A stretch of DNA of 64,000 bases from Microbacterium sp. 2FI (GTDB lineage: Bacteria; Actinomycetota; Actinomycetes; Actinomycetales; Microbacteriaceae): positions 42,795 through 106,794 of the forward strand of contig NZ_SCMR01000015.1 of NCBI RefSeq assembly GCF_005502885.1, read 5' to 3'. The translations under genes and the position numbers were made by a program. The notes beneath the pieces were generated by a model that worked only from the letters and a program-made list of their open reading frames with translations, was not told where the DNA came from and did no database searches. Each line of letters opens with the position of its first letter. Within the stretch, counting starts at the first letter, position 1. This document shows, piece after piece, positions 35,547 to 44,270 of the stretch.

Positions 35547-37682
35547 GTGCGCGCTGAAGGCGATCCCCATACCCCCGTACCCGCTCGTGGGCTCGATCCC
35601 AGCTGGACTGCTCAGGAGGACCGGCCCGACGCCCGAGCTATGTCGCAGGACGGTCTTGAGAACGCGACTCCAGAGTCGCGGAGTTGGGCCTGGATCTATC
35701 GCCGCTCCGACTTCGAGAAGGCGCTGTTGGCGCGGCTCGTCGCACAGGGGTTCGCGGCGAATCGCTACGTGCACTACGCCGACAACTTCGGGCGACCGGC
35801 GGCCACGGTTCAGTTCCGGAGCATCGAACGCAGACCTGCCACGGTATTGCGAATGCGGGTGGGCGGCCCCACGCGCGTTTTCGTCGATGGCTTTCTGATC
35901 CCGATGGGTGACGCTTCCGCGGACGGAACGTGCACCGTCGCGCTTCCGGCATCCATGGAGATCCTGATCGAATCAAGCACCGCGGGCGACGACGCACCGC
36001 CCGCCTTTGCGCTCGCGAAAGCCGAGGCTCTCGCGCACGCGCCCTGGGAAGCGCGCCGACTACCCGACGGCGCATGGGAGGCCACGCAAGTCCGCGACGG
36101 GCACCACCCACCCCACGACAGTCCGCCCCCACGCTCGGTGCTGCGCCCTCGGCTGACGGACGGTCTGTATGCGTTGGATGCGCCGGTTCTCGGGCGCGTT
36201 GAAGTCACATCGCCCCGTCGTCCGTCGATTTCGACGGGCGAGTCCGCTGCGGAGGCGCAGTCCGATCCGGAGCACGCGGAGACCAGGCACACTATGGAGC
36301 GGATCGGCCCGAATCGATGGCGATCCACGCACGACCTCGGCTTCCGATTTCTTCGGGTCGAGGGCGAGGATGCCTCCGATGTGTCGGTCTCTGCCATGGC
36401 CCCATCTATCCCAAACCACGGTGCCTTTCTTTGCTCGGACGACATCCTGAACGAAATCTGGTCTGTCAGTGCCGACACGCTCAAGCTCTGTATGCAGGGA
36501 CTCATGGTCGACGGAATCAAGCGCGATCGGATGCCATGGGCGGGTGATCAGTCTCTGAGCACCCTGGCGAATGCCTTCGCGTTCGGTCACGCGGCGATCG
36601 CGCGTGACAGCATCGTTGCGCTCGGCGAACCCACACACGGATATGTCAACGGGATCTCCGACTACTCCCTATGGTGGTTGATCAACAGCGAGCTGTACGT
36701 CCGCTACTTCGGTGACGAGGCGCACCTGCAACGCGAGAACGACAGCATCCATGCATTCATGGAGTCGTTGCTCACGCACGTCGACGAAGACGGTCTGTTC
36801 CATCCCGCCGACCAGGAGGACGGTTTCGTCGACGCCTCCTCAGGTTCGGTATTTGTCGACTGGGGCATCAGTGTTCAGCCCAGTCGCGTCTTCGTACCGC
36901 TTCAGCAGCTATGGCTCTGGGCACTCGAAAGCGCGATAAGCCTCTTGGGTAGATCCGGCCATCCTGGGACCGCGAACTTGTGTAACCTCGCGGGCACTGT
37001 TCGATCAACCCTGTGGCGTCGCGGCTGGCATGAGGCCAGTAGCGGATGGCGCGAATATCTTGATGGCCCTGTGAGCACGCTCCCACACGCCCACGCGCTG
37101 GGAGTGTTGTCTGGCGCCACACCGCCAGAGCACCACGACGCGGCAGCGGCCCACCTCGCCCCTCATCGCAGGGCCGGCACACCCTTCATGACATCGTTCA
37201 TGCTCCGCGCCTTGGCGGTGACGGGGAAAGAAGCCGCAGCCGTCGAGCGGCTTCGACTGCTTTGGGGAGACATGTTGATGGCGGGCGCACGAACATTCTG
37301 GGAGGAGTTTCGGGAGCAGGGGGACCCACTCGGCATGTACGGCCGCCCATTCGGCAAGAGCTTGTGCCATGCGTGGAGTTCCGGTCCCGCCGCGATGCTT
37401 CCCGAGTTCATCCTCGGTCTCCGCCCGACTGAGGACGGCTGGCGGGAGTTTACGCTGAGCCCGACTCTCGGTGATCTGTCCTGGGCTGCCGCCGTTATCC
37501 CAACCCCTCAGGGTGCGATCTTCGCGTGCGCGACGCCATCAGCAATCGTCCTTGAGGTTCCTGCCGGCTCCCGAGCAAAGGTCGGCGGCTCGATGTTCGC
37601 AGGACCTCAACGCATACGAATACCGACTGCAGAGGTGACCCATCCACGCGAGGCCGACCCGGTCTTAGGTCAGCATGACTAG
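35547..37682 (+). CDS. GH78-type six-hairpin alpha-L-rhamnosidase, divergent member
   Basis: Protein of 711 residues related to GH78. The catalytic-loop signature DGIKRDRMPWAGDQ near residue 325 corresponds to DCPTRER..WTGD in the other two, and the C-terminus keeps MYGRPFGKSLCHAWSSGP. The first 300 residues are less like the usual rhamnosidase N-terminal domains. It starts with GTG at 35547 after AGGAG (35533-35537). No signal peptide. It is divergent from the importer operon and shares its operator region. A truncated copy of its C-terminal part lies at 41384-41685. Confidence 0.88.
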   Translation: MRAEGDPHTPVPARGLDPSWTAQEDRPDARAMSQDGLENATPESRSWAWIYRRSDFEKALLARLVAQGFAANRYVHYADNFGRPAATVQFRSIERRPATVLRMRVGGPTRVFVDGFLIPMGDASADGTCTVALPASMEILIESSTAGDDAPPAFALAKAEALAHAPWEARRLPDGAWEATQVRDGHHPPHDSPPPRSVLRPRLTDGLYALDAPVLGRVEVTSPRRPSISTGESAAEAQSDPEHAETRHTMERIGPNRWRSTHDLGFRFLRVEGEDASDVSVSAMAPSIPNHGAFLCSDDILNEIWSVSADTLKLCMQGLMVDGIKRDRMPWAGDQSLSTLANAFAFGHAAIARDSIVALGEPTHGYVNGISDYSLWWLINSELYVRYFGDEAHLQRENDSIHAFMESLLTHVDEDGLFHPADQEDGFVDASSGSVFVDWGISVQPSRVFVPLQQLWLWALESAISLLGRSGHPGTANLCNLAGTVRSTLWRRGWHEASSGWREYLDGPVSTLPHAHALGVLSGATPPEHHDAAAAHLAPHRRAGTPFMTSFMLRALAVTGKEAAAVERLRLLWGDMLMAGARTFWEEFREQGDPLGMYGRPFGKSLCHAWSSGPAAMLPEFILGLRPTEDGWREFTLSPTLGDLSWAAAVIPTPQGAIFACATPSAIVLEVPAGSRAKVGGSMFAGPQRIRIPTAEVTHPREADPVLGQHD

Positions 37683-38704
37683 AGCGAAGCGGGCGGGCGC
37701 GTCGAGTCCCGCATGACAAGCGTCGGCACGAAGACCTCGTGCGCAGCGACGTCACGGCCAGCGAGCCGTTCAAGCAGCATCGTCACTGCGCGCGCCCCCA
37801 TCAGCTCGCCGGGCTGACTGACAGTCGTCAGAGATATCAGCGGGTGACTGGCGATCGGCACATCGTCGTACCCGGCGATCGAAACATCGACCCCACGTTC
37901 GGATATGGCACGCATTGCACCGAGAGCGAGCGCGTCGTGGCCCGCGAATATCGCTGTCGGCGGCCCGAGCTCGCCAAGCAGCTTCTGCGTGGTCAGATAT
38001 GCCTCGTGCTCCCCCTCGCCCGAGCGCCGGACCTGGATGTTGTCGGCCAGCCCGGCGCGGTTCATCGCATCCAGATAGGTCTGTAGACGGATCCCATGTG
38101 GCGTGTTGTCCTCCGGCACTGTGGCGAGCTCATCACGGGACAAATGCCAGATGCGTCGGTGGCCCAAGCCCAGGAGATGGTCCATAACCGCTGATGCGCC
38201 GGCAACATCGTCATCCGCAACGGTGTCATAGCGATCGGACGTATCGTGCCGACCGAACATCACGATTGGGGTGCTTCGAGCGATTCGCTCGAGGCTGCTT
38301 CGGCTCACGAGTGGGGAGATGGCGATGATGCCGTCAACTTGGCGATCCAAGAGCGAGTCGATTGCGCGCGAGCCGGCGGAAGGTCCGCTCTCGGCCGGCG
38401 CGATCATGAGTTGGTAGCGCGAGTCTTCGAGCGCGGCGCTCGCACCGGTGAGCACCTTCGTGAAGAACTGATTGCCGTAGTCCGATAGCTCGATCCCGAG
38501 CGTGTAGGTTCGCCCGCGCATCGCGCGGGCGGCCGTCCGCGGCCGATAGTCGAGTTCAGCGATCGCCGCATTCACACGGTCGCGCATTGATTCACTGACA
38601 CCGTAAGCCTCACGGAGGACCTTCGAGACCGCGGCGCGCGACACTCCCGCCACCCGGGCGACGTCGTCGATTGTCGCGTTCCCTGCCGCCGACTCGGCTC
38701 CCAT
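37679..38704 (-). CDS. LacI-family transcriptional regulator 3
   Basis: LacI/GalR regulator of 341 residues, paralogue of the protein at 24369-25382: helix-turn-helix TIDDVARVAGVSRAAVSKVL and the same recognition helix, hinge YRPRTAARAMRG, and a sugar-sensing domain with VMFGRHDTSDRYD also shared by the paralogue. The ATG at 38704 follows GAGGG; a longer frame to 39019 runs into the terminator of the next gene. A copy of the repeated operator is at 38811-38824. It overlaps the convergent rhamnosidase gene by four bases. Confidence 0.94.
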   Translation of the reverse strand: MGAESAAGNATIDDVARVAGVSRAAVSKVLREAYGVSESMRDRVNAAIAELDYRPRTAARAMRGRTYTLGIELSDYGNQFFTKVLTGASAALEDSRYQLMIAPAESGPSAGSRAIDSLLDRQVDGIIAISPLVSRSSLERIARSTPIVMFGRHDTSDRYDTVADDDVAGASAVMDHLLGLGHRRIWHLSRDELATVPEDNTPHGIRLQTYLDAMNRAGLADNIQVRRSGEGEHEAYLTTQKLLGELGPPTAIFAGHDALALGAMRAISERGVDVSIAGYDDVPIASHPLISLTTVSQPGELMGARAVTMLLERLAGRDVAAHEVFVPTLVMRDSTRPPASL

Positions 38705-38810
38705 TGCGCCCTCACACCACTTCTCCCGCGCCTCTCTGGCGAGGCTACGCGGTACTACTCGGACTGAGCGTCCGCAGGTCGAAATGTACGACCATTGGCC
38801 CGTTCCCATC

Positions 38811-38824
38811 GTAGATCGGTCCAC
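38811..38824. promoter_or_regulatory. LacI-type operator copy B5
   Basis: GTAGATCGGTCCAC, 107 bases upstream of LacI regulator 3; one base off the consensus in the right arm. Confidence 0.6.
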
Positions 38825-38909
38825 AGGCATCGTAGTCGCCGCCGGCCGCTTTTCACGATCGCACCGTGGAGCTTCACCGCCGTGAGCAACCGCTGCGTGA
38901 GGCTCTTGG

Positions 38910-38947
38910 GGTGCTGTGGCCTCGCCTTTGCGCGAGGCCACAGCACC
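38910..38947. terminator. strong hairpin after the GH3 gene
   Basis: A perfect 16-bp stem (38910-38925 with 38932-38947) around a six-base loop, 20 bases past the stop of the minus-strand GH3 gene. Confidence 0.8.
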
Positions 38948-38966
38948 GACACCCGACTGCAGGTCG

Positions 38967-41249
38967 CTACTTGAGCTTGCTGAAGTCGACCTCGATCTCC
39001 TCGGTGAGCGGGAGATCACGCGACGATGAGCCGACCGAAACGGTGTACTCGCCGCCGATCACTTTCCACGCGTCCGCGTCCACATCCCAGATCCCGAAGG
39101 GCTGGTTGCTGGCCATCGAATCGAGGACGATCTCGACCTTGGCCTTGGCGCCCGGTGCGAGCTCGATGCGGTCAAACCCCACCAACCTCTTGCCCGGCTC
39201 GGCTGCCGTATCCGGCAAGGCCAGATACACCTGCGGAACCTCGGTGCCAGCACGCGAGCCGGCGTTCTCGACGAAGAACGACACCTTCGAGACCACCTGG
39301 CCGGTCTTCTTGTCCAGCTTGGTCCTAACCTTGAGCTTGGAGTAGTCGAATGTCGTGTACGAGAGTCCGTGGCCGAACTCGAACAGCGGCTCGATGCCTT
39401 GCTCGTCGTACCACTTGTAGCCCACCTGCAGACCCTCGGTGTAGTTCACCTGACGGATCTCGCTTGAACCGGAAGGCCGCGTCGTCGACCCATTAGAGAA
39501 GATGCCGGGATACCTTGACGGATCGGACCCGGTCGGAGTGTCAGCCAGAGCCTTGGGCAAGGTCATCGGCAGCTTTCCCGACGGGTTCACGTCACCGAAC
39601 AGAATCCCAGCCAACGCGGGACCCATCTGCTCACCCGGATACCACGAATGCAGCACTGCCTCGACATCGTCGATCCACGGCATCTCCACCGCACTTCCGG
39701 CCTGCAGAATGACGACCGTGTTCGGGTTCACCGCCGCGACCGCCGCGATCAGCGCATCGCCATTGCCATCCAGACTCAGACTCGTCGGATCCGCAAACTC
39801 ACCCATCCTCTTGTATCCGAATACGATGGCCGTATCGGCAGCAGCAGCAGCAGCAGCAGCAGTCGCCACGTCGGCACCTGCATCGAACGTCACTGTCGAA
39901 CCCAAGCCCGCTCGATCCGCAATCGCTACGTCGGGCGCAATCAACGCCTCACAGAGCAGCGTGTTGCCCGGGAATCTGTTGAACATGCTGCACACCGAGG
40001 TAGCGCTGATACCGCCGGTCGGCGTTGCCGACGCGGTCGGTCCGATGAGTGCGATGTCGTCAGCGCTGGCTGATGCCAGCGGGAGGGCTCCGTCATTCTT
40101 CAACAGCACCGTTCCTTGCTCAGCGAGCTGGCGGGCGATCGCCTTGTGCTCCGGTGTCGACGACTGCGGGTTGGGTGTCGTGGGCATTGGCGTGTCGAAC
40201 AAGCCCTCGCGAATATATGACCGAACGATTCGGAACGCAGCAGTCTCCACGTCGGCGAGGGTGATCTCTCCTGCCTCGATCGCATCGTCTATCAGTTGAG
40301 GCGTGAAGTACGTCGGATCATTCAGCTCCTGATCAAGCCCAGATGCGATCGCCGGGCCCGTCGAGTGCACAGCTCGGAAGTCACTCATCGTGTAGCCCTC
40401 CCAACCCATGGAGTCACGAAGAGTCTCATCCAGGATCATCTCGTTCTCGCACCCGTATACGCCGTTGATCTGGTTATACGAACACATGATGCTTTCGGCA
40501 CCGCCGTCCGCAAGGGCGATCTCGTAGGGGAGAGCGTAGACCTGACGGAACGTGCGCTCATCGATGTTGGATGAGCTTGTGTTGCGGTCGAGTTCCTGCT
40601 CGTTGGCGACGTAGTGCTTGACATTAGCGACAACCGCAATGTCGTCACGATCAACTTCATATCCTTGGCTTGCCGCGGCACCAAGAACCCCCGACAGGAG
40701 CGGATCTTCGCCGAAGTACTCAGAGTTCCGGCCTGAGAGCGGGGTCCGACCACTGGCAATGCCCGGACCAAGAATGACGTTGTGACCGGTCTGGAAGGTC
40801 TCAATCGCCTGCGCGACACTCTTGTCGTAAACCAGGTCCGGATTGAAAGTGGCCGCCAGCGCGATGGGCGCCGGGAACGAAGTCGTGCCTGGCTCGCGCC
40901 TGACTCCGTCAGCTCCGTCCGTGTGGAACACCAACGGGGTGCACTCGAGCTGAGCCGGATAGGTCGCGTTAGGGAAGACCGTCTGCTGCGACCGTTCGAC
41001 GGCCGCCACATTGAGCCATCGGTACATCTGGTACTGGCTACTGGCATCCAGCAACGCGTGCGCTCGGTCGTCGGCGGACTTCGTGGTGTCCATCCACGGA
41101 ACCGACGAGCAATCGACTGCGACCGCCGGGGAGGCGGACAGTGAAAGCGCGCTGGTTGCCAACAGCGCGCCGACGACCGCCATCGAAAGCGCCGGACGGC
41201 CCGATCGAACACTAGGCCGCGATCGACCTGATCTCAGTTTGAACGTCAT
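38967..41249 (-). CDS. secreted GH3 beta-glycosidase, paralogue 1
   Basis: Secreted GH3 enzyme of 760 residues. The signal peptide has a basic start, a hydrophobic core at about 22-40 and a likely cut after AVA44. The catalytic barrel carries the nucleophile aspartate in YTMSDFRAVHS near residue 290. The alpha/beta sandwich holds KRMGEFADP, and a fibronectin-like domain begins near 610. A run of eight alanines (residues about 463-470) sits in the second domain. The ATG follows GAGGG by nine bases. It is a tandem paralogue of the protein at 41795-44059, with the same promoter-operator layout, and would hydrolyse glycosides outside the cell. Confidence 0.94.
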   Translation of the reverse strand: MTFKLRSGRSRPSVRSGRPALSMAVVGALLATSALSLSASPAVAVDCSSVPWMDTTKSADDRAHALLDASSQYQMYRWLNVAAVERSQQTVFPNATYPAQLECTPLVFHTDGADGVRREPGTTSFPAPIALAATFNPDLVYDKSVAQAIETFQTGHNVILGPGIASGRTPLSGRNSEYFGEDPLLSGVLGAAASQGYEVDRDDIAVVANVKHYVANEQELDRNTSSSNIDERTFRQVYALPYEIALADGGAESIMCSYNQINGVYGCENEMILDETLRDSMGWEGYTMSDFRAVHSTGPAIASGLDQELNDPTYFTPQLIDDAIEAGEITLADVETAAFRIVRSYIREGLFDTPMPTTPNPQSSTPEHKAIARQLAEQGTVLLKNDGALPLASASADDIALIGPTASATPTGGISATSVCSMFNRFPGNTLLCEALIAPDVAIADRAGLGSTVTFDAGADVATAAAAAAAADTAIVFGYKRMGEFADPTSLSLDGNGDALIAAVAAVNPNTVVILQAGSAVEMPWIDDVEAVLHSWYPGEQMGPALAGILFGDVNPSGKLPMTLPKALADTPTGSDPSRYPGIFSNGSTTRPSGSSEIRQVNYTEGLQVGYKWYDEQGIEPLFEFGHGLSYTTFDYSKLKVRTKLDKKTGQVVSKVSFFVENAGSRAGTEVPQVYLALPDTAAEPGKRLVGFDRIELAPGAKAKVEIVLDSMASNQPFGIWDVDADAWKVIGGEYTVSVGSSSRDLPLTEEIEVDFSKLK
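39838..39861. repeat. (GCA)8 trinucleotide run inside the GH3 gene
   Basis: Eight GCA units on the plus strand encode the poly-alanine run of the minus-strand GH3 protein. The paralogous gene has a broken run here, so this tract may vary by slippage. Confidence 0.8.
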
Positions 41250-41277
41250 CGTTTGAGTCCCTCTTCCTTGAAGGTGA

Positions 41278-41337
41278 ATAGATCGATCTACATTAAGTAG
41301 ACCGCTCTACACTTTCGCGATGGAAGTCTGATGTCAA
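41278..41337 (-). promoter_or_regulatory. duplicated promoter with tandem LacI-type operators (B6, B7)
   Basis: ATAGATCGATCTAC at 41278-41291 and GTAGACCGCTCTAC at 41297-41310, start to start 19 bases. A minus-strand TTGACA box lies at 41332-41337. The module controls the GH3 gene starting at 41249 and has exactly the geometry seen at 44090-44149. Confidence 0.75.
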
Positions 41338-41383
41338 CCCGTCCACCTCCATTTCTCCGTCATTATCGACTGGGGAGTGGATG

Positions 41384-41685
41384 AGATCCGACAAGCTCTG
41401 GGGATCGATGCTCGAGTCGGGCCCGGGAAACCTTCTGGGAGGAAGCACGGCCGACAGCAGCTCATACAAGATGTACGGCCGGCAGTTCGGTCGCAGCCTC
41501 GCCCATGCATGGTCCGCAGGCCCGGCAGTAATCCTTCCCGAGACGATCCTCGGTGTTCGGCAGCTCGCTGATGGATGCACAGAATTCGCGATGCAGCCCG
41601 CGCTCGCCGACCTCGAGTGGGCTGCGTTTGTAGTTCGCACACCAGCAGGCGACATCTTCATCTCCGTCGATCAGCACGGGACTGC
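41384..41685 (+). pseudogene. truncated C-terminal remnant of a GH78 rhamnosidase gene
   Basis: The plus-strand frame through 41384-41685 translates to a segment containing DKLWGSML, YKMYGRQFGRSLAHAWSAGP and LPETILGVR. It aligns closely with the C-terminus of the rhamnosidase at 35547-37682 (MYGRPFGKSLCHAWSSGP, LPEFILGLR), roughly half identical by eye. Similarity starts abruptly at about 41384 and fades after IFISV near 41671. The frame has no stop there and reads on through the GH3 terminator. The catalytic domain is missing, so this is a gene remnant between the two tandem GH3 genes. Confidence 0.8.
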
Positions 41686-41741
41686 TGCTGGTGGCTTGAT
41701 CCCACCAGCACCTACGCGGACCTCGGCAGCTACCGGCAAGT

Positions 41742-41775
41742 CAGTGGGTGGCGAGCGCACGCCCGCCACCCACTG
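41742..41775. terminator. hairpin after the second secreted GH3 gene
   Basis: CAGTGGGTGGCG (41742-41753) pairs perfectly with 41764-41775 over a ten-base loop, 20 bases past the stop of the minus-strand GH3 gene. Confidence 0.75.
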
Positions 41776-41794
41776 TCTTGATTCGAGTTGTTGG

Positions 41795-44059
41795 CTACTT
41801 AGTCTTCACCTTGAACTCGTCCTCGAGGGGAAGGTCGCGAGAGGACGAGCCGACCGAGACGGTGTAGTCGCCGTCGACGATCGTCCATGCGTCCGCGTCG
41901 ACGTCCCAGATGCCGAACGGCTGGTTGCTCGCGTTCGAGTCGATGACGATCTCGACCGTCGTCTTCTCGCCGGCGGCGAGTTCGATCCGGTCGAAGCCGA
42001 CCAGGCGCTTGCCCGGCTCATCGGCGGCGTCGGGCAGCGTCAGGTACACCTGCGGGATCTCGGCGCCGTCACGGTCGCCCGTGTTCTCGACGTCGAACGT
42101 CACGGTCGAAACCGCTTCGCCACCCTTGGCCTTCGTCTTCACCTTCAGTTTCGAGTACTCGAACTCGGTGTACGACAGACCGTGGCCGAACTCGAACAGC
42201 GGCTCGATGCCCTGCTCGTCGTACCACTTGTAGCCGACCTCGAGGCCCTCGGTGTAGTTGACCTGACGGATCTCGCTCGTTCCGGCAGGACGCGTGGTCG
42301 AGCCGTCGGAGAAGGTACCGGGGTAGCGTGCCGTGTCCGATCCGGTCGGGGTGTCGGCGAGCGCCTTCGGGAACGTCATCGGGAGCTTGCCCGACGGGTT
42401 CACGTCGCCGAAGAGGATACCCGCGAGCGCCGGACCCATCTGCTCACCGGGGTACCACGAGTGAAGAACAGCCTTCACGTCGTCGACCCACGGCATCTCC
42501 ACCGCGCTGCCCGCCTGCAAGATCACCACGGTGTTCGGGTTCGCCGCGGCAACCGCCGCGATCAGCGCATCCCCGTTGCCATCCAGACGCAGGTTGGCAG
42601 GATCGGCGAACTCACCCATCCGCTTGTAACCGAACACCACCGCGACATCCGCCTCCGCAGCCGCAGCCGCAGCCACAGCCACATCCGCGCCCGCGTCGAA
42701 GCTGACCACCGAACCACCCGGCGCCGCACGCTCAGTGATCGCCGTGTCGGGCGCCACGATCGCTTCGCAGATCGAGGTCGTGTTGTTGCGGTTGGTCATG
42801 CTGCACACGTTGACGGCACTGATGCCGGCCGTCGGCGTCTTCGAAGCGGTCGGACCGAACAGCGCGATGTCACTCGTTCCCTCCGCCAGCGGAAGGATGC
42901 CCTCGTTCTTCAGCAGCACCGTGCCCTGCTCCGCAAGTTCCCGCGCGATCGCCTTGTGCTCCGGCGTCGACGACTGCGGGTTCGAGACTGCAGGCAGCGG
43001 GTTGTCGAACAGCCCGCCCCGGATGTACGAGCGCACCACTCGGAAAGCAGCGGCATCGATGTCCGACTGTGCGATCTCACCAGCGGCGAGCGCAGCATCG
43101 AGGCGTGCCGGCGTGTACCAGATCGGGCGGTTCAGTTCCTGATCCATGCCGCCCTTGAGGGAGGCCGCGGTCGAGTGCACAGATCCGAAGTCGCTCATGA
43201 CGTAGCCGTCGAACCCGATCGAGTCCTTCAGCACCTCGTTGAGCACATAGGGGTTCTCGCACGCGTAGATCCCGTTGACCTGGTTGTACGAGCACATGGC
43301 GCTCTCGGACTGACCGTCCTTCTGCGCGATCTCATACGGCAGCGCGTAGACCTGACGGAACGTCCGCTCGTCGATGTTCGACGAACTCGTCTGACGGTCG
43401 AGCTCCTGCTCGTTGGCGACGTAGTGCTTCATGTTTGAGAGCACGGCGATGTCTTCGTCGTTGTCCTCGAACCCGTGGATCGTAGCGGCGCCGAGCTTTC
43501 CGGAGAGCAGCGGGTCCTCTCCGAAGTACTCGGAGTTGCGTCCCGACAACGGAGTACGACCACTCGCGATACCCGGCCCGAGGATGACGTTCTTTCGAGT
43601 CTCGAACGTCTCCACGGCCTGCGCGACGCTCTTGTCGTATACGAGGTCCGGGTTGAACGTCGCCGCCATGGCGATAGGGGCGGGGAACGAAGTGGTGCCG
43701 AGCGTGCGGCGAACCGCGTCCGCGCCGTCGGTATAGATCACGAGCGGCGTGCACTCGAGCTGAGCCGGGTATACCACACCTCCGTTCCAGGTTGTCTGCG
43801 TGGGGTTGTTCGCCGGCTGCTCGACGAGCCAGCGGTACTTCTGGTGCTGGGAGCTGGCGTCGAGCAAAGCATTCGCCCGTTCCTCCGCCGACTCCGCGGT
43901 ATCCATCCAGGGCGCCGTGGAGCAGTCGACGGCGGCGGCAGGAGTCGCGAAAGCGACGATCCCGCCCCCACCGACGAGCGCCGCAGCGACTGCTACCGCC
44001 GCCACCCGGCGGCCCGCGACAGAGCGTGACTGTCCATGGGTCGATCTCTTCAACATCAT
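41795..44059 (-). CDS. secreted GH3 beta-glycosidase, paralogue 2
   Basis: Secreted GH3 enzyme of 754 residues, about 70% identical by eye to the protein at 38967-41249. The signal peptide has a basic start, a hydrophobic core and a likely cut after AAA before VDCSTAPW. The nucleophile aspartate is in YVMSDFGSVHS; a fibronectin-like domain is at the C-terminus. ATG codons occur at 44065, 44059 and 44056. I chose 44059 because it sits eight bases after GAGGG, as in the paralogue, whereas 44065 is only two bases away. Both enzymes look like extracellular glucosidases or xylosidases of the same regulon. Confidence 0.94.
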   Translation of the reverse strand: MMLKRSTHGQSRSVAGRRVAAVAVAAALVGGGGIVAFATPAAAVDCSTAPWMDTAESAEERANALLDASSQHQKYRWLVEQPANNPTQTTWNGGVVYPAQLECTPLVIYTDGADAVRRTLGTTSFPAPIAMAATFNPDLVYDKSVAQAVETFETRKNVILGPGIASGRTPLSGRNSEYFGEDPLLSGKLGAATIHGFEDNDEDIAVLSNMKHYVANEQELDRQTSSSNIDERTFRQVYALPYEIAQKDGQSESAMCSYNQVNGIYACENPYVLNEVLKDSIGFDGYVMSDFGSVHSTAASLKGGMDQELNRPIWYTPARLDAALAAGEIAQSDIDAAAFRVVRSYIRGGLFDNPLPAVSNPQSSTPEHKAIARELAEQGTVLLKNEGILPLAEGTSDIALFGPTASKTPTAGISAVNVCSMTNRNNTTSICEAIVAPDTAITERAAPGGSVVSFDAGADVAVAAAAAAEADVAVVFGYKRMGEFADPANLRLDGNGDALIAAVAAANPNTVVILQAGSAVEMPWVDDVKAVLHSWYPGEQMGPALAGILFGDVNPSGKLPMTFPKALADTPTGSDTARYPGTFSDGSTTRPAGTSEIRQVNYTEGLEVGYKWYDEQGIEPLFEFGHGLSYTEFEYSKLKVKTKAKGGEAVSTVTFDVENTGDRDGAEIPQVYLTLPDAADEPGKRLVGFDRIELAAGEKTTVEIVIDSNASNQPFGIWDVDADAWTIVDGDYTVSVGSSSRDLPLEDEFKVKTK

Positions 44060-44089
44060 CGTCATTTCCCTCTTCACCGAAGGTCGGTC

Positions 44090-44149
44090 ATAGACCGTTC
44101 TACATTTAGTAGACCGGTCTACGGTTTCTGATCCTGCCGTGGATGTCAA
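44090..44149 (-). promoter_or_regulatory. promoter with tandem LacI-type operators (B8, B9)
   Basis: ATAGACCGTTCTAC at 44090-44103 and the perfect palindrome GTAGACCGGTCTAC at 44109-44122, with a minus-strand TTGACA box at 44144-44149. Same spacing as at 41278-41337, upstream of the GH3 gene starting at 44059. Confidence 0.78.
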
Positions 44150-44270
44150 GGGGGCATCGTCGTTATAACATCACGACGGCGCGGCAGTACGGGGGCCCTG
44201 TCGATCTGGTCCTGGCTTCTACAGACACCATGAATCGGCGCCGCACTATTTCTGCTGATCGACTAAGCAG

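Noticed and set aside
41381..43438. 685-codon plus-strand open frame
   Set aside because: Only the first 100 codons are meaningful (rhamnosidase remnant). The rest is antisense to the GH3 gene and passes through its terminator hairpin.
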